Origin: Bog-473 sp963753115
GTDB lineage: Bacteria > Actinomycetota > Acidimicrobiia > Acidimicrobiales > RAAP-2
DNA: 64,000 nucleotides
Direction of reading: 5' to 3'
Assembly (NCBI GenBank): GCA_963753115.1
Contig: CAVWBB010000033.1
Location: 62,001-126,000 of the forward strand
Shown piece after piece: positions 33,244 through 41,443 of this stretch. Position 1 is the first letter of the stretch. Every line of letters starts with the position of its first letter. The notes under the pieces were generated by a model. It searched no databases. It was not told where the DNA came from and saw only the letters and a list, made by a program, of their open reading frames with translations. Made by a program: the position numbers and the translations under genes.

Positions 33244-34256
33244 CGCCGGGCGACGACCTGCACCCCCTGGCCGAGGCACTCGGAGAACGGGCCACCCTGA
33301 GCAAGCCGCTCGGGCCGCTCACCACCTACGGGGTGGGCGGCCCGGCCTCGCTCTACATCGAGGTCGAGGGACCGGAGGACCTGGCTGCCGTGCGTGCGGC
33401 GCTCCGGCAGCACATCGCCGGGTCCGCCACCGTCCCCACGCTGTTCGTCCTCGGGCGCGGTTCCAACCTGTTGGTGGCGGACGAGGGGTTCGACGGGATC
33501 GTGCTGCATCTCGGTGCGGGCTTCGCCACGGTGGAACTGCCCGAGCCCTCGGCCGGCCCGGGCGGCACCGTGGTCCGGGCCGGCGCGGCGGTGGCGCTGC
33601 CCGTGCTGGCCCGCCGGGTCGCCGACGCGGGATGGAGCGGGCTCTCGTGGGCCGTCGGCGTTCCGGGCTCGGTGGGCGGCGCGGTGCGCATGAACGCGGG
33701 AGGCCACGGCTCGGACATGGCGTCGTGCCTGGTCCGCTACAGCTGGGTCGATCTGTTGGGCGAGGGCGGCGGCACCGACGCGGTCAGCCGCCTGGCCTAC
33801 GGCTACCGCTCCTCTTCGGTGTCGGCGGCGCAGCTGGTGGTGGCTGCGGAGTTGGCCGTCACGCCGGGATCGGCCGACGCGGAGCAGGCGGCGGTGACCG
33901 ACATCGTGCGCTGGCGGCGCGCCAACCAGCCTGGTGGCTCCAACGCCGGCTCGGTGTTCACCAACCCCGAGGGCGACTCGGCCGGACGGCTCATCGAGGC
34001 GGCCGGATTGAAGGGCTTCCGTCTGGGCACGGCGCACGTGTCGGAGAAGCACGCCAACTTCATTCAGGCGGACAAGGACGGCCGGGCCGACGACGTGCAC
34101 GCCCTCATGGCGCACGTGCGCCGGGTCGTGGCGGAGCGGTCCGGGGTGACCTTGCAGGCCGAGGTCCGCCTCCTCGGGTTCGGCCGCGGTGACAATGGAC
34201 CCGTGGACGGGAACGGTGGTGGCTCCGGTGCAGGTCAGGTCGGAGCAGCGCGGTGA
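33240..34256 (+). CDS. murB: UDP-N-acetylenolpyruvoylglucosamine reductase
   Basis: FAD enzyme that makes UDP-MurNAc. TTYGVGGPASLYIEV and LGRGSNLLVADEGFDG form the FAD domain, GVPGSVGGAVRMNAGGHGSDMA follows, and the catalytic Ser lies in NAGSVFTNPEG. KHANFIQADKDGRADDV closes the C-terminal domain. About 338 residues. GTG 33240 overlaps the murC stop, and the stop overlaps ftsQ, both GTGA. In many actinobacteria murB is elsewhere; here it is in the murC-murB-ftsQ order. Confidence 0.94.
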   Translation: MTPGDDLHPLAEALGERATLSKPLGPLTTYGVGGPASLYIEVEGPEDLAAVRAALRQHIAGSATVPTLFVLGRGSNLLVADEGFDGIVLHLGAGFATVELPEPSAGPGGTVVRAGAAVALPVLARRVADAGWSGLSWAVGVPGSVGGAVRMNAGGHGSDMASCLVRYSWVDLLGEGGGTDAVSRLAYGYRSSSVSAAQLVVAAELAVTPGSADAEQAAVTDIVRWRRANQPGGSNAGSVFTNPEGDSAGRLIEAAGLKGFRLGTAHVSEKHANFIQADKDGRADDVHALMAHVRRVVAERSGVTLQAEVRLLGFGRGDNGPVDGNGGGSGAGQVGAAR

Positions 34257-35098
34257 CGCCGGTCGGGACGAAAGAGGGCAAGACCGCCGCGGGGGCAAAG
34301 CGCCCTGCGCCGCACCGGCGGGCCAAGCGGAGCCGGACCGGCGGGCGCATGGACCCGCGCATCTCTGCCCGTCGGACGGCGGTCATCAAGGAGCAGGGCC
34401 GTCGCCGGCTGATCATCGGCGGCATCGCGCTCGGCGTCGTGGCCCTCCTCGTCGGCGGGTGGTTCCTCCTCCACACACCGATCTTCTCCGCCCGTTCGGT
34501 GACGGTGACCGGCAACGTGCACGAAACCACGGCGCAGGTGATGGCCCAGTCGGGGTTGGCCGGCCAGCCGCCACTGCTCGACGTCGACACCGGCGCGGTG
34601 GCGGCCCGCCTCGAGCAGCTGCCGTGGGTCCGCACCGCGACGGTCAGCGTCGGCTGGCCCGACGGCGTCCACATCGCGGTGACCGAGGAGACGGCCCGCT
34701 TCGCCGCCAAGACGGCGGCCGGCGCGTGGGAGATGCTCAGCCCCGACGGCCGGGTCCTGGCGGCGTCCGCCAGCCAGCCTCCCGGGCTCATGGTCCTCAC
34801 CGTCCCGCAACCGCCCGGCGCGCCCGGCACCGTGCTCTCGGCCAAGGATGCCCCGGGACTCCGGGTGGCCTCGACGCTGCCGCCCTCGTTCGTGGGGCAG
34901 GTCACGGCGGTCACGGTCGAACCGGCCGGATGGGTGCAGCTGGCCCTGACCACACCCGTCCTGGTGGACATCGGCTCCCCGACCGAGCTCACCGCCAAGT
35001 ACGAGGACGTTTCCTCCATTCTGGCGGGGGCCACCCTGCACAACGGGGATGTGATCGACGTCAGCGTCCCCGATGCACCGACGGTGACCCCGGGGTGA
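34253..35098 (+). CDS. ftsQ: Cell division protein FtsQ
   Basis: Bitopic divisome scaffold. A basic N-terminus of about 50 residues, one membrane helix (LIIGGIALGVVALLVGGWFLL), then a POTRA domain (FSARSVTVTGNVHETTAQVMAQSGL) and the FtsQ domain with LPWVRTATVSVGWPDGVHIAVTEE. 281 residues. GTG 34253 overlaps the murB stop. FtsQ recruits the FtsL-FtsB pair to the division site. Confidence 0.92.
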   Translation: MTPVGTKEGKTAAGAKRPAPHRRAKRSRTGGRMDPRISARRTAVIKEQGRRRLIIGGIALGVVALLVGGWFLLHTPIFSARSVTVTGNVHETTAQVMAQSGLAGQPPLLDVDTGAVAARLEQLPWVRTATVSVGWPDGVHIAVTEETARFAAKTAAGAWEMLSPDGRVLAASASQPPGLMVLTVPQPPGAPGTVLSAKDAPGLRVASTLPPSFVGQVTAVTVEPAGWVQLALTTPVLVDIGSPTELTAKYEDVSSILAGATLHNGDVIDVSVPDAPTVTPG

Positions 35099-35108
35099 CC
35101 TAGGATGC

Positions 35109-35137
35109 TTGACCAGCCTGAACGCCACCCGTATGGT
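35109..35137 (+). promoter_or_regulatory. ftsZ promoter
   Basis: TTGACC (35109-35114), 17-bp spacer, TATGGT (35132-35137) in the 179-bp gap between ftsQ and ftsZ, the first real gap after rsmH. It would give ftsZ its own transcript, as seen in other actinomycetes. Confidence 0.65.
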
Positions 35138-35277
35138 GGAGCCACGTTCCCGCACTGTGAACATCAACCTTCTCCAGAGGTTCAGGGATGGGTGTCTGGC
35201 CACATGTCGCGGGTGGCGATTGGCGGAAACAACGAACGAGTGACCGGTCGGCGATCGACCCGAGGACGAGGGAGTTC

Positions 35278-36384
35278 ATGACGACCGTGCCTTCCCAGGG
35301 CAACTACCTGGCAGTGATCAAGGTCGTCGGCATCGGTGGCGGTGGTGTCAACGCCGTCAATCGCATGATCGACTCGGGACTGCGCAACGTCGAGTTCATC
35401 GCCGCCAACACCGACGCCCAGGCCCTCCTCATGAGCGACGCCGACTTGAAGCTGGACATCGGGCGCCAGCTCACCCGGGGGCTGGGTGCGGGGAGCGATC
35501 CCGAGGTGGGTCGCCTCGCTGCCGAGGAGCACCGGGCGGAGATAGAGGAGGCGCTCCAGGGCGCCGACATGGTCTTCATCACCGCCGGCAAGGGTGGCGG
35601 CACCGGGACGGGTGCGGCGCCGGTGGTGGCCGAGATCGCCAAGAGCCTGGGTGCGCTCACCATCGGCGTGGTCACACGGCCCTTCACCTTCGAAGGCCGG
35701 CGCCGGGCGATGCAGGCGGAGAAGGGGATCCAGATCCTCAAGGAGAAGGTCGACACCCTCATCGTCATCCCCAACGACCGCCTCCTCACGGTCTCCAACG
35801 ACAAGACGAGCATGGTCAACGCGTTCAAGATGGCCGACGAGGTCCTCCTGCAGGGTGTCCGCGGCATCACCGACCTCATCACGGTGCCGGGACTGATCAA
35901 CACCGACTTCGCCGACGTGAAGATGGTCATGACCAACGCAGGCACCGCCATCATGGGCATCGGCTCTTCGATCGGCGAGGGTCGGGCCGCCAACGCGGCC
36001 CGGGCCGCCATCACCTCTCCACTGCTCGAGGCTTCCATCGAGGGCGCCCGGGGCATGGTGCTCAACATCGCCGGTGGGTCCGACTTGGGCCTCTTCGAGG
36101 TGAACGAGGCGGCCGAGATCATCCACGGCGTGGCGCACCCCGACGCCAACATCATCTTCGGCGCCGTCATCGACGACGCCATGGGCGACGAGGTCCGGGT
36201 CACGGTGATCGCGGCCGGCTTCGAGCGCTGGGAGGAGGGCGCCCCGTCCACCAAGGCGGGCGATTTGGCCTCGACGATCTTCTCGACGCCCGAACCCGTG
36301 GACATCTTCGCGGACGCCACCGGGTCGGAAGAGGAGCTCGACCTGGGAGACGACGATTTCGACGTCCCCTCCTTCCTCCGTTAG
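35278..36384 (+). CDS. ftsZ: Cell division GTPase FtsZ
   Basis: Tubulin homologue that forms the Z ring. AVIKVVGIGGGGVNAVNRMI, the tubulin signature GGGTGTGAAPVVAEIAK, the T7 synergy loop region NTDFADVKMVM and the C-terminal peptide DDFDVPSFLR, which binds SepF and FtsW in actinomycetes. 368 residues with a short linker. ATG 35278 follows GAGGGAG; the upstream frame from 35188 is not FtsZ-like. Confidence 0.97.
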   Translation: MTTVPSQGNYLAVIKVVGIGGGGVNAVNRMIDSGLRNVEFIAANTDAQALLMSDADLKLDIGRQLTRGLGAGSDPEVGRLAAEEHRAEIEEALQGADMVFITAGKGGGTGTGAAPVVAEIAKSLGALTIGVVTRPFTFEGRRRAMQAEKGIQILKEKVDTLIVIPNDRLLTVSNDKTSMVNAFKMADEVLLQGVRGITDLITVPGLINTDFADVKMVMTNAGTAIMGIGSSIGEGRAANAARAAITSPLLEASIEGARGMVLNIAGGSDLGLFEVNEAAEIIHGVAHPDANIIFGAVIDDAMGDEVRVTVIAAGFERWEEGAPSTKAGDLASTIFSTPEPVDIFADATGSEEELDLGDDDFDVPSFLR

Positions 36385-36385
36385 C

Positions 36386-37036
36386 GACGACGTCGCGGGG
36401 AGGCTGCAGGCGGTCCGCCAGCGGATCGAGCGCGCCGGTGGCGACCCTGCCCGGGTGCGGGTCGTGGCCGTCACCAAGGGGTTCGGCCCGGAGGCGGTGC
36501 TCGCGGCGCGGCAGGCCGGACTGGTCGACCTGGGCGAGAACTATGCCGCCGAGTTGGTCGGAAAGGCAGCCGCCGACGTGGGGGACGGCGGGGTCGTCTG
36601 GCACTTCCTCGGCGCCATCCAGCGGAACAAGGTCGCGCAGCTCGCACCCCTTGTCGGCCTCTGGCAGAGCGTGGCCCGCGCAGCCGAGGGAGAGCGGATC
36701 GCCCGCTTTGCTCCGGGGGCGCGGGTCCTCGTCCAGATCGAGACGACGGGCCTGGCGGGCCGCAACGGGTGCCCGCCCGAGGCTGCCGCCGGCCTCGTGG
36801 CGGAACTGCGCGACGTCGGTCTCGACGTGCGGGGCCTCATGACTGTGGCGGCGCCGGGGGAGTCCGCGGCCCGGGACGCCTTCGCCACGCTGGGGCGCCT
36901 CGCCGACCATCTCGGCCTCGAGGAGCGCTCCATGGGCATGACCGACGATCTGGAGCTGGCGGTGGCCGCCGGCTCGACGATGGTGCGCATCGGCCGGGCC
37001 CTTTTCGGGGCACGACCCCCGGCGACCGCAGCATGA
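36386..37036 (+). CDS. YggS/YlmE-type PLP-binding protein, start unclear
   Basis: PLP homeostasis protein with an alanine-racemase-like N-terminal fold. VRVVAVTKGFGPEAVLAA holds the PLP Lys, then GENYAAEL, HFLGAIQRNK, LVQIETTG, GLMTVA and SMGMTDDLELAVAAGSTMVRIGRALFG. Typical N-terminal residues (DDVAGRLQAVRQRIERAGGDPAR) are encoded from about 36386, but no ATG, GTG or TTG precedes them in frame; the first in-frame start, GTG 36455, would remove the first helix. Either a non-standard start or a lost base after the ftsZ stop. The ftsZ-ylmE-sepF order is standard. Confidence 0.85.
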   Translation, partial: DDVAGRLQAVRQRIERAGGDPARVRVVAVTKGFGPEAVLAARQAGLVDLGENYAAELVGKAAADVGDGGVVWHFLGAIQRNKVAQLAPLVGLWQSVARAAEGERIARFAPGARVLVQIETTGLAGRNGCPPEAAAGLVAELRDVGLDVRGLMTVAAPGESAARDAFATLGRLADHLGLEERSMGMTDDLELAVAAGSTMVRIGRALFGARPPATAA

Positions 37037-37180
37037 GGTGGAGGCTGACGGGGAACCTCCGGTGGAGGCCGATGTCAGGCTGAGCTGGAGCGTGAAGGCG
37101 GCGAAAGGCCCGGCTCCGGGCCGGCCGGACCCGCCTGGGTTGCCGAGCAGGCACTACGCTGTCCGAGGACAGGAGAAGGA

Positions 37181-37774
37181 ATGTCACCCTCGTTCATGAA
37201 GAAGACCATGGTGTATCTCGGCCTGCTCGACGACGAGTACGACGAGTACGACGACCTGGAGGATCGCGCCCCGCGCGGGTTCTCGGCCGCCACGCGGGTC
37301 GAGCCCCGGTCCCAGGACCAGGACCAGGCCGAAGAGTTCAGCGGCGGCATGAGCAGGGTCCGCACCATTCCCCGGGAGTCGGCGCAACCCAGCCAGCAGT
37401 CCCGGCCGACCCAGAGCAACGTGGCCCCGCGCCCGTCGGCCGTGCGGGCCGTGCCGGTCGACCCCACCATGAACCCGACCGGGCCGGCGCCGTCGCCTTC
37501 GGGCCGGGTGCACGTGGTCGCCCCCTCGCGCTTCGGCGACGCCAAGGAGATCGCCGACCGGCTCAAGGACAACCGGCCCGTGATCGTGAACCTCCAGATG
37601 GCCGACCGCGATCTGCAGCGACGCATGATCGACTTCTGCAGCGGCGTGACCTATGCCCTGAGCGGGGAGATGGAAAAGGTGGCCGACCAGGTCTTCCTGC
37701 TGGCGCCGACGAACGTGAAGGTGTCCGAGGAAGAACGGCAGCGATTGGTTGAGCGCGGTTTCGGCCGCGACTAG
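37181..37774 (+). CDS. sepF: Cell division protein SepF
   Basis: Membrane anchor of FtsZ in actinomycetes. The N-terminal membrane-targeting helix (MKKTMVYLGLLDDEYDEYDD) is followed by a Pro/Gln/Ser linker and the C-terminal SepF domain (about 105-190): VVAPSRFGDAKEIADRLKDNRPVIVNLQMAD, then RRMIDFCSGVTYALSGEMEKVADQVFLLAP. 197 residues. ATG 37181 has AGGAGAAGGA directly upstream. Confidence 0.95.
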   Translation: MSPSFMKKTMVYLGLLDDEYDEYDDLEDRAPRGFSAATRVEPRSQDQDQAEEFSGGMSRVRTIPRESAQPSQQSRPTQSNVAPRPSAVRAVPVDPTMNPTGPAPSPSGRVHVVAPSRFGDAKEIADRLKDNRPVIVNLQMADRDLQRRMIDFCSGVTYALSGEMEKVADQVFLLAPTNVKVSEEERQRLVERGFGRD

Positions 37775-37795
37775 ACGCACTACCCTCGCAGGTTG

Positions 37796-38053
37796 ATGAG
37801 CATTTTTCGTCTCCTCGCGTGGCTGATCGAGGCCTATATCTGGCTGATCATGTTTCCCTACGCGATCCTGAGCTGGTTCCGCATTCAGCCCGGGACGACG
37901 CTGGCCCGGATCCAGTACTTCATGTACCAGGCGACCGAGCCCGTCCTGCGGCCGGTGCGCCGGATCGTCAAGCCGATGGGCGGGCTCGACTTCTCCTTCC
38001 TCATCGTCATCCTGGTTGCGAATTTCGTGCTCGTTCCCGTGCTCCTTCACTGA
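37796..38053 (+). CDS. YggT-family membrane protein
   Basis: 85 residues with two membrane helices (LLAWLIEAYIWLIMFPYAILSWF and FSFLIVILVANFVLVPVLL). The loop QYFMYQATEPVLRPVRRIVKPMGGLDFS holds the conserved TEPxLxPxRR motif. ATG 37796 was chosen over the TTG just before it. Lies between sepF and divIVA as in most actinomycetes; needed for envelope shape or division in some Gram-positives, mechanism unclear. Confidence 0.88.
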   Translation: MSIFRLLAWLIEAYIWLIMFPYAILSWFRIQPGTTLARIQYFMYQATEPVLRPVRRIVKPMGGLDFSFLIVILVANFVLVPVLLH

Positions 38054-38101
38054 TTCCGCCATACTCGGAATGGCCGGGAGGGAGGGTTACACTTGGGGTC
38101 C

Positions 38102-38872
38102 ATGGACAATTCTCAGGCTTCCTCATCGATTCTCGACACGCTTCGCACCGTGGAGTTTCGCCTCGGGCTGAAGGGCTACAACGTCGACGAGGTCGATGAG
38201 TACCTGGACAAGGCGGCCCAGGAAGCCGAGGCGCTCCAGGAACACGTCCGGCAGCTGAACGAGCGGCTGCGCCAGGCGAGCGAACGCATCGCCCAGCTCG
38301 AGCGGGAGAAGCGCGCCGCGCCGGTGGCCGCCGACAACGAAGAGGTGGTTGCTGCCGCGGCGGCATCGGCCGAAGCCGCCGCGCTCTCGGATGAGACGCT
38401 GCAGCGGACGCTCCTGTTGGCCCAGAAGTTCGTCGACCAGACGAAGCGGGAGAGCGAGGCAGAGGCTGCCACGGTGATCGCCCAGGCGGAAGAGACGGCG
38501 CGGGCGGCCGTCGCCGCCGCCGAAGCGACGGCCGCGCAGCTCCAGGCCGAGACGCACCAGAAGCTCCGCGATGAGGTCTCGCGGCTTGAGGCCACCCGGA
38601 CCGAGCTGGCCACCGACGTCGAGAGCATGGCCCGACACCTCGAGTCGGAGCGCAACCGGCTCCGTGGTGCGCTCTCCGAGATCCTCAAGTGGGTGGATGA
38701 GAACGTGCAGCCGGCCAACTCCCTCATGGGCGTTCGGCCGAAGCCCGCGTCTGCCGCACCGCCGAGCACCGGAGCGGACGAGGCTCAGGGCAGGCTGCCG
38801 GAGGCGGACGACGGTGCGCCGACGCTCAACTTCCAGAATGCGTCCGCCTCGGGGTCGCCCCGCCCTCTCTAA
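38102..38872 (+). CDS. divIVA: DivIVA/Wag31-type polar growth protein
   Basis: The N-terminal DivIVA motif VEFRLGLKGYNVDEVDEYLDKAA precedes a long coiled coil (about residues 35-210) rich in Ala, Glu and Gln. The C-terminal ~45 residues are low-complexity. Such proteins mark curved membrane and organise polar wall growth in actinomycetes. ATG 38102 is preferred; a TTG at 38093 is also possible after GGAGGGAGGG. 256 residues. Confidence 0.9.
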   Translation: MDNSQASSSILDTLRTVEFRLGLKGYNVDEVDEYLDKAAQEAEALQEHVRQLNERLRQASERIAQLEREKRAAPVAADNEEVVAAAAASAEAAALSDETLQRTLLLAQKFVDQTKRESEAEAATVIAQAEETARAAVAAAEATAAQLQAETHQKLRDEVSRLEATRTELATDVESMARHLESERNRLRGALSEILKWVDENVQPANSLMGVRPKPASAAPPSTGADEAQGRLPEADDGAPTLNFQNASASGSPRPL

Positions 38873-39002
38873 ATCCCGCTCCTGACGGGGTTGGTGGGGC
38901 TTGTTGCCCCTGCCCCTCGCGGTCCGGTATCGTCACCCGCTCCCCGGACGAGGTCGTCTTCCAGGGAAACCGGCCACCCAAGGTGGTCCGAAGGAGGGAA
39001 CG

Positions 39003-39881
39003 ATGACCCCAGCGAGCAAGGGTGCCCAGGTCAAGAGGGTTCCTGCGTCGCGATCCGCCGCACCCGCAACGTCACGGGCCGGGAACAAAAAGTCCTCGGC
39101 GAAGGTTGAGGCAACGGCTACAAAGCGTTCCGCTCTCACAAAAAAGAAGGCAGCTCCTGTTGTGAAGAAAGCAGCCCCTGCGGCCAAGAAGGCCGCGTCG
39201 TCAGCGAAGAAGTCAACGGCAGCCGCGCCCAAGAAGGCCGTGACCGCAACCACGAAGAAGCCGGCCGCGACGAAGAAGGCGGCACCACCGCCCAAGAAGA
39301 CGGCACCGGCCGGGAAGAAGGCCGCGCCGGCCAAGAAGGCCGCCCCGACGCCCGCCGCGACAAAGAAGAAGGCGGCCGAGAAGCCCGCCGCCAAGAAGGC
39401 CGTCGCCGCGGCCGCCAACGGCGCCGCCGCGGCTGTTGTCCCCCGGACGACGTTCACGCCGAAGCCCAAGGCGCCGCCTCCGGTCCGGCCCAAGACCGGC
39501 CCCTACGCGAAGGACGTCAAGTTCCTCGATGAGGTCCGCCAGCTGCTCGTGGACGACCGGGCCATCTACTCGGAGCAGGCGACCTCGCTCCGGGCCGAGG
39601 CGGACTCGCTGGCGCTGGAGCGCGAGCCGGGGGACGTCCAGTTCGACGAGGAGTCAGGCGAGGGCGGCACCGTCACGGTCGACCGTGAGCGGAACCTGGC
39701 CCTCTCCGGGCAGGCGCTGTTGGCCGTCGAGGAGATCGACGACGCCCTCAAGCGCATCGACGACAAGACCTTCGGGTACTGCGAGCGCTGTTTCCAGCCC
39801 ATTCCCAAGCCGCGCCTGCGGGCGCTGCCATATGCCCGACTCTGCGTGGCGTGCAAGAGCGGAGGGCTGTCGCGGCGCTGA
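39003..39881 (+). CDS. DksA/TraR zinc-finger protein with a histone H1-like N-terminal tail
   Basis: Residues from about 30 to 145 are Lys/Ala/Pro repeats (KKAAP, PAKKA) like histone H1 or HupB tails. The rest is a DksA/TraR-type domain: a helical hairpin (KFLDEVRQLLVDDRAIYSEQ to LLAVEEIDDALKRIDDKTFG) and a C4 zinc finger YCERC-x17-CVAC. 292 residues from ATG 39003, which follows AAGGAGG. DksA-like proteins enter the RNA polymerase secondary channel; the tail would add non-specific DNA binding (inference). The next gene, lspA, overlaps its 3' end. Confidence 0.85.
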   Translation: MTPASKGAQVKRVPASRSAAPATSRAGNKKSSAKVEATATKRSALTKKKAAPVVKKAAPAAKKAASSAKKSTAAAPKKAVTATTKKPAATKKAAPPPKKTAPAGKKAAPAKKAAPTPAATKKKAAEKPAAKKAVAAAANGAAAAVVPRTTFTPKPKAPPPVRPKTGPYAKDVKFLDEVRQLLVDDRAIYSEQATSLRAEADSLALEREPGDVQFDEESGEGGTVTVDRERNLALSGQALLAVEEIDDALKRIDDKTFGYCERCFQPIPKPRLRALPYARLCVACKSGGLSRR

Positions 39882-40354
39882 CCCGCTCCGGGGTCCTGGC
39901 GTTTGCCATCGCTGCCGTCGTGCTCGTGGCAGACCGGGTGACCACCTCGCTCGCCCTGGACCATCTCCACGACGTGCGGCATGTCTGGGGGCCCTTCGGC
40001 CTGGCGCTGACCTTCAACTCCGGCTTCGCCTTCAGCCTTTTCAGCGGTCGGGCCGGCTTCGTGACCGTGCTGCTGTGCATCGGTGTCGTGGTGCTGGCCG
40101 TGGTCGTGGCTCGGGTCCGCACCGTGACCTTGGCGATTGGGTCGGGCCTGGTGCTCGGAGGCGCCGCCGGGAACCTGAGCGAGCGAATCGTCGGTGGCCC
40201 GAACGGGCAGGTGCCCGACTTCATCACCCTCGAGCACTGGCCCACGTTCAACCTGGCCGATGCCTGTGTGACCGTCGGCGTGATCATCATCATCGTGGCC
40301 CTGCTCTTCGGCGGTCGGTCTGCGCCGCAATCCAATGCCGAGGAGGCCGCGTGA
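39851..40354 (+). CDS. lspA: Lipoprotein signal peptidase
   Basis: Removes signal peptides from prolipoproteins. Four membrane helices. Conserved regions are ADRVTT (first Asp), FNSGFAFSLF, GGAAGNLSERI, DFI and WPTFNLADACVTVG with the second catalytic Asp. The first catalytic Asp of the family lies in GNxxDR; here the residue is Glu (GNLSER). GTG 39851 overlaps the dksA-like gene by 31 bp; no later in-frame start fits. 167 residues. Coupled to rluD by GTGA. Confidence 0.88.
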   Translation: MQERRAVAALTRSGVLAFAIAAVVLVADRVTTSLALDHLHDVRHVWGPFGLALTFNSGFAFSLFSGRAGFVTVLLCIGVVVLAVVVARVRTVTLAIGSGLVLGGAAGNLSERIVGGPNGQVPDFITLEHWPTFNLADACVTVGVIIIIVALLFGGRSAPQSNAEEAA

Positions 40355-41364
40355 GCGATGGACCGGATGAGGCAGGGCCGGCAGGCCCGGGGGGTTCGGA
40401 GGCGGAGCAGGAGCCCGGGACCGGCGATGGGGAGACGATGACCACCGAGGTCCCGGCGTTGCTGGCGGGCGTGCGGGTTGATCGCGGCGTGTCCATGGTC
40501 GCCGACGTATCCCGCGGCACAGCCGCGCAGTTGATAGCGGCAGGCCGGGTGCTGGTGGACGGCTCACCGGTCACGGTCGGCCGGGCAGTGTTGGCCGAGG
40601 GCGCCATCTTGACCATCGTGCTGCCCGCGGCCGGGGACGCCGGGGTGGCGCCGGATGCCGATGTGCGCTTCGAGGTCGTCTACGCCGACGACGAGGTGGC
40701 GGTGGTGGACAAGCCGGCCGGCCTTGTGGTGCATCCGGGTGCAGGGCATTTCGAGGGAACCCTGGTCGGGGGCCTCCTGGCCCGCTTCCCCGACCTGGCG
40801 GGGCTGGTGGCCGCCGGAGTGTGCCCCCCGGACCGCCCGGGCATCGTCCACCGGCTGGACAAGGGGACCTCGGGACTCCTGGCCGTGGCCCGAACCGAGG
40901 CCGCGTACCGGTCGCTGGTCGACCAGCTGGCGACCAGGACGATGGAGCGCCGCTATCTGGCCCTGGTGGCCGGTGACGTCGCCGAGGAGCGGGGTGAGGT
41001 GGAGGCGCCGATCGGTCGTTCGGCCCGCACGCCGACGAAGATGGCGGTCACCGCCTCGGGTAAGCCGGCGCGCACGGGCTACACGGTGCGGGAACGTTGG
41101 GGCGGGGAGCGGCCCATGACCCTGCTCGAGCTCGCGCTCCAGAGCGGGCGGACCCATCAGATACGCGTGCACATGGCGGCCATCGGCCACCCGGTCGTGG
41201 GGGATGCGCGCTACGGCGTCGCGGACAAGCGCCTGGGTTCAGGCCGGTTCTTCCTGCACGCCTTCAAGCTCGGCTTCGCTCACCCTTCGACGGGCGCACG
41301 CACCGAATTCACGTCGCCGTTGCCGGAGGACCTCCAGGCGTATCTCGCCTCATTGAGCACGTAA
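40351..41364 (+). CDS. rluD: RluA/RluD-family 23S rRNA pseudouridine synthase
   Basis: N-terminal S4 RNA-binding domain (GVSMVADVSRGTAAQLIAAGRVLVDG), then the RluA fold: VDKPAGLVVHPGAGH, HRLDKGTSGLL with the catalytic Asp, YLALVAG and LELALQSGRTHQIRVHMAAIGHPVVGD. GTG 40351 overlaps the lspA stop, and AGGAGG lies upstream. A ~30-residue Gly/Glu-rich lead precedes the S4 domain. Which uridine is modified cannot be read, but lspA-rluD pairing is common for the RluD type. Confidence 0.88.
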   Translation: MSDGPDEAGPAGPGGSEAEQEPGTGDGETMTTEVPALLAGVRVDRGVSMVADVSRGTAAQLIAAGRVLVDGSPVTVGRAVLAEGAILTIVLPAAGDAGVAPDADVRFEVVYADDEVAVVDKPAGLVVHPGAGHFEGTLVGGLLARFPDLAGLVAAGVCPPDRPGIVHRLDKGTSGLLAVARTEAAYRSLVDQLATRTMERRYLALVAGDVAEERGEVEAPIGRSARTPTKMAVTASGKPARTGYTVRERWGGERPMTLLELALQSGRTHQIRVHMAAIGHPVVGDARYGVADKRLGSGRFFLHAFKLGFAHPSTGARTEFTSPLPEDLQAYLASLST

Positions 41365-41412
41365 CGGCCAGGGTCAGCGTCGTTTCCGGCTCCGTCCCTC
41401 ATGTCGTCAATG

Positions 41413-41432
41413 CTCCGGGCCTGAGCCCGGAG
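41413..41432. terminator. Hairpin between convergent rluD and sigma factor genes
   Basis: CTCCGGGC and GCCCGGAG pair perfectly around a CTGA loop. There is no T-run, but position between converging genes suits a bidirectional terminator. Confidence 0.5.
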
Positions 41433-41443
41433 GCGCGTTGGCC

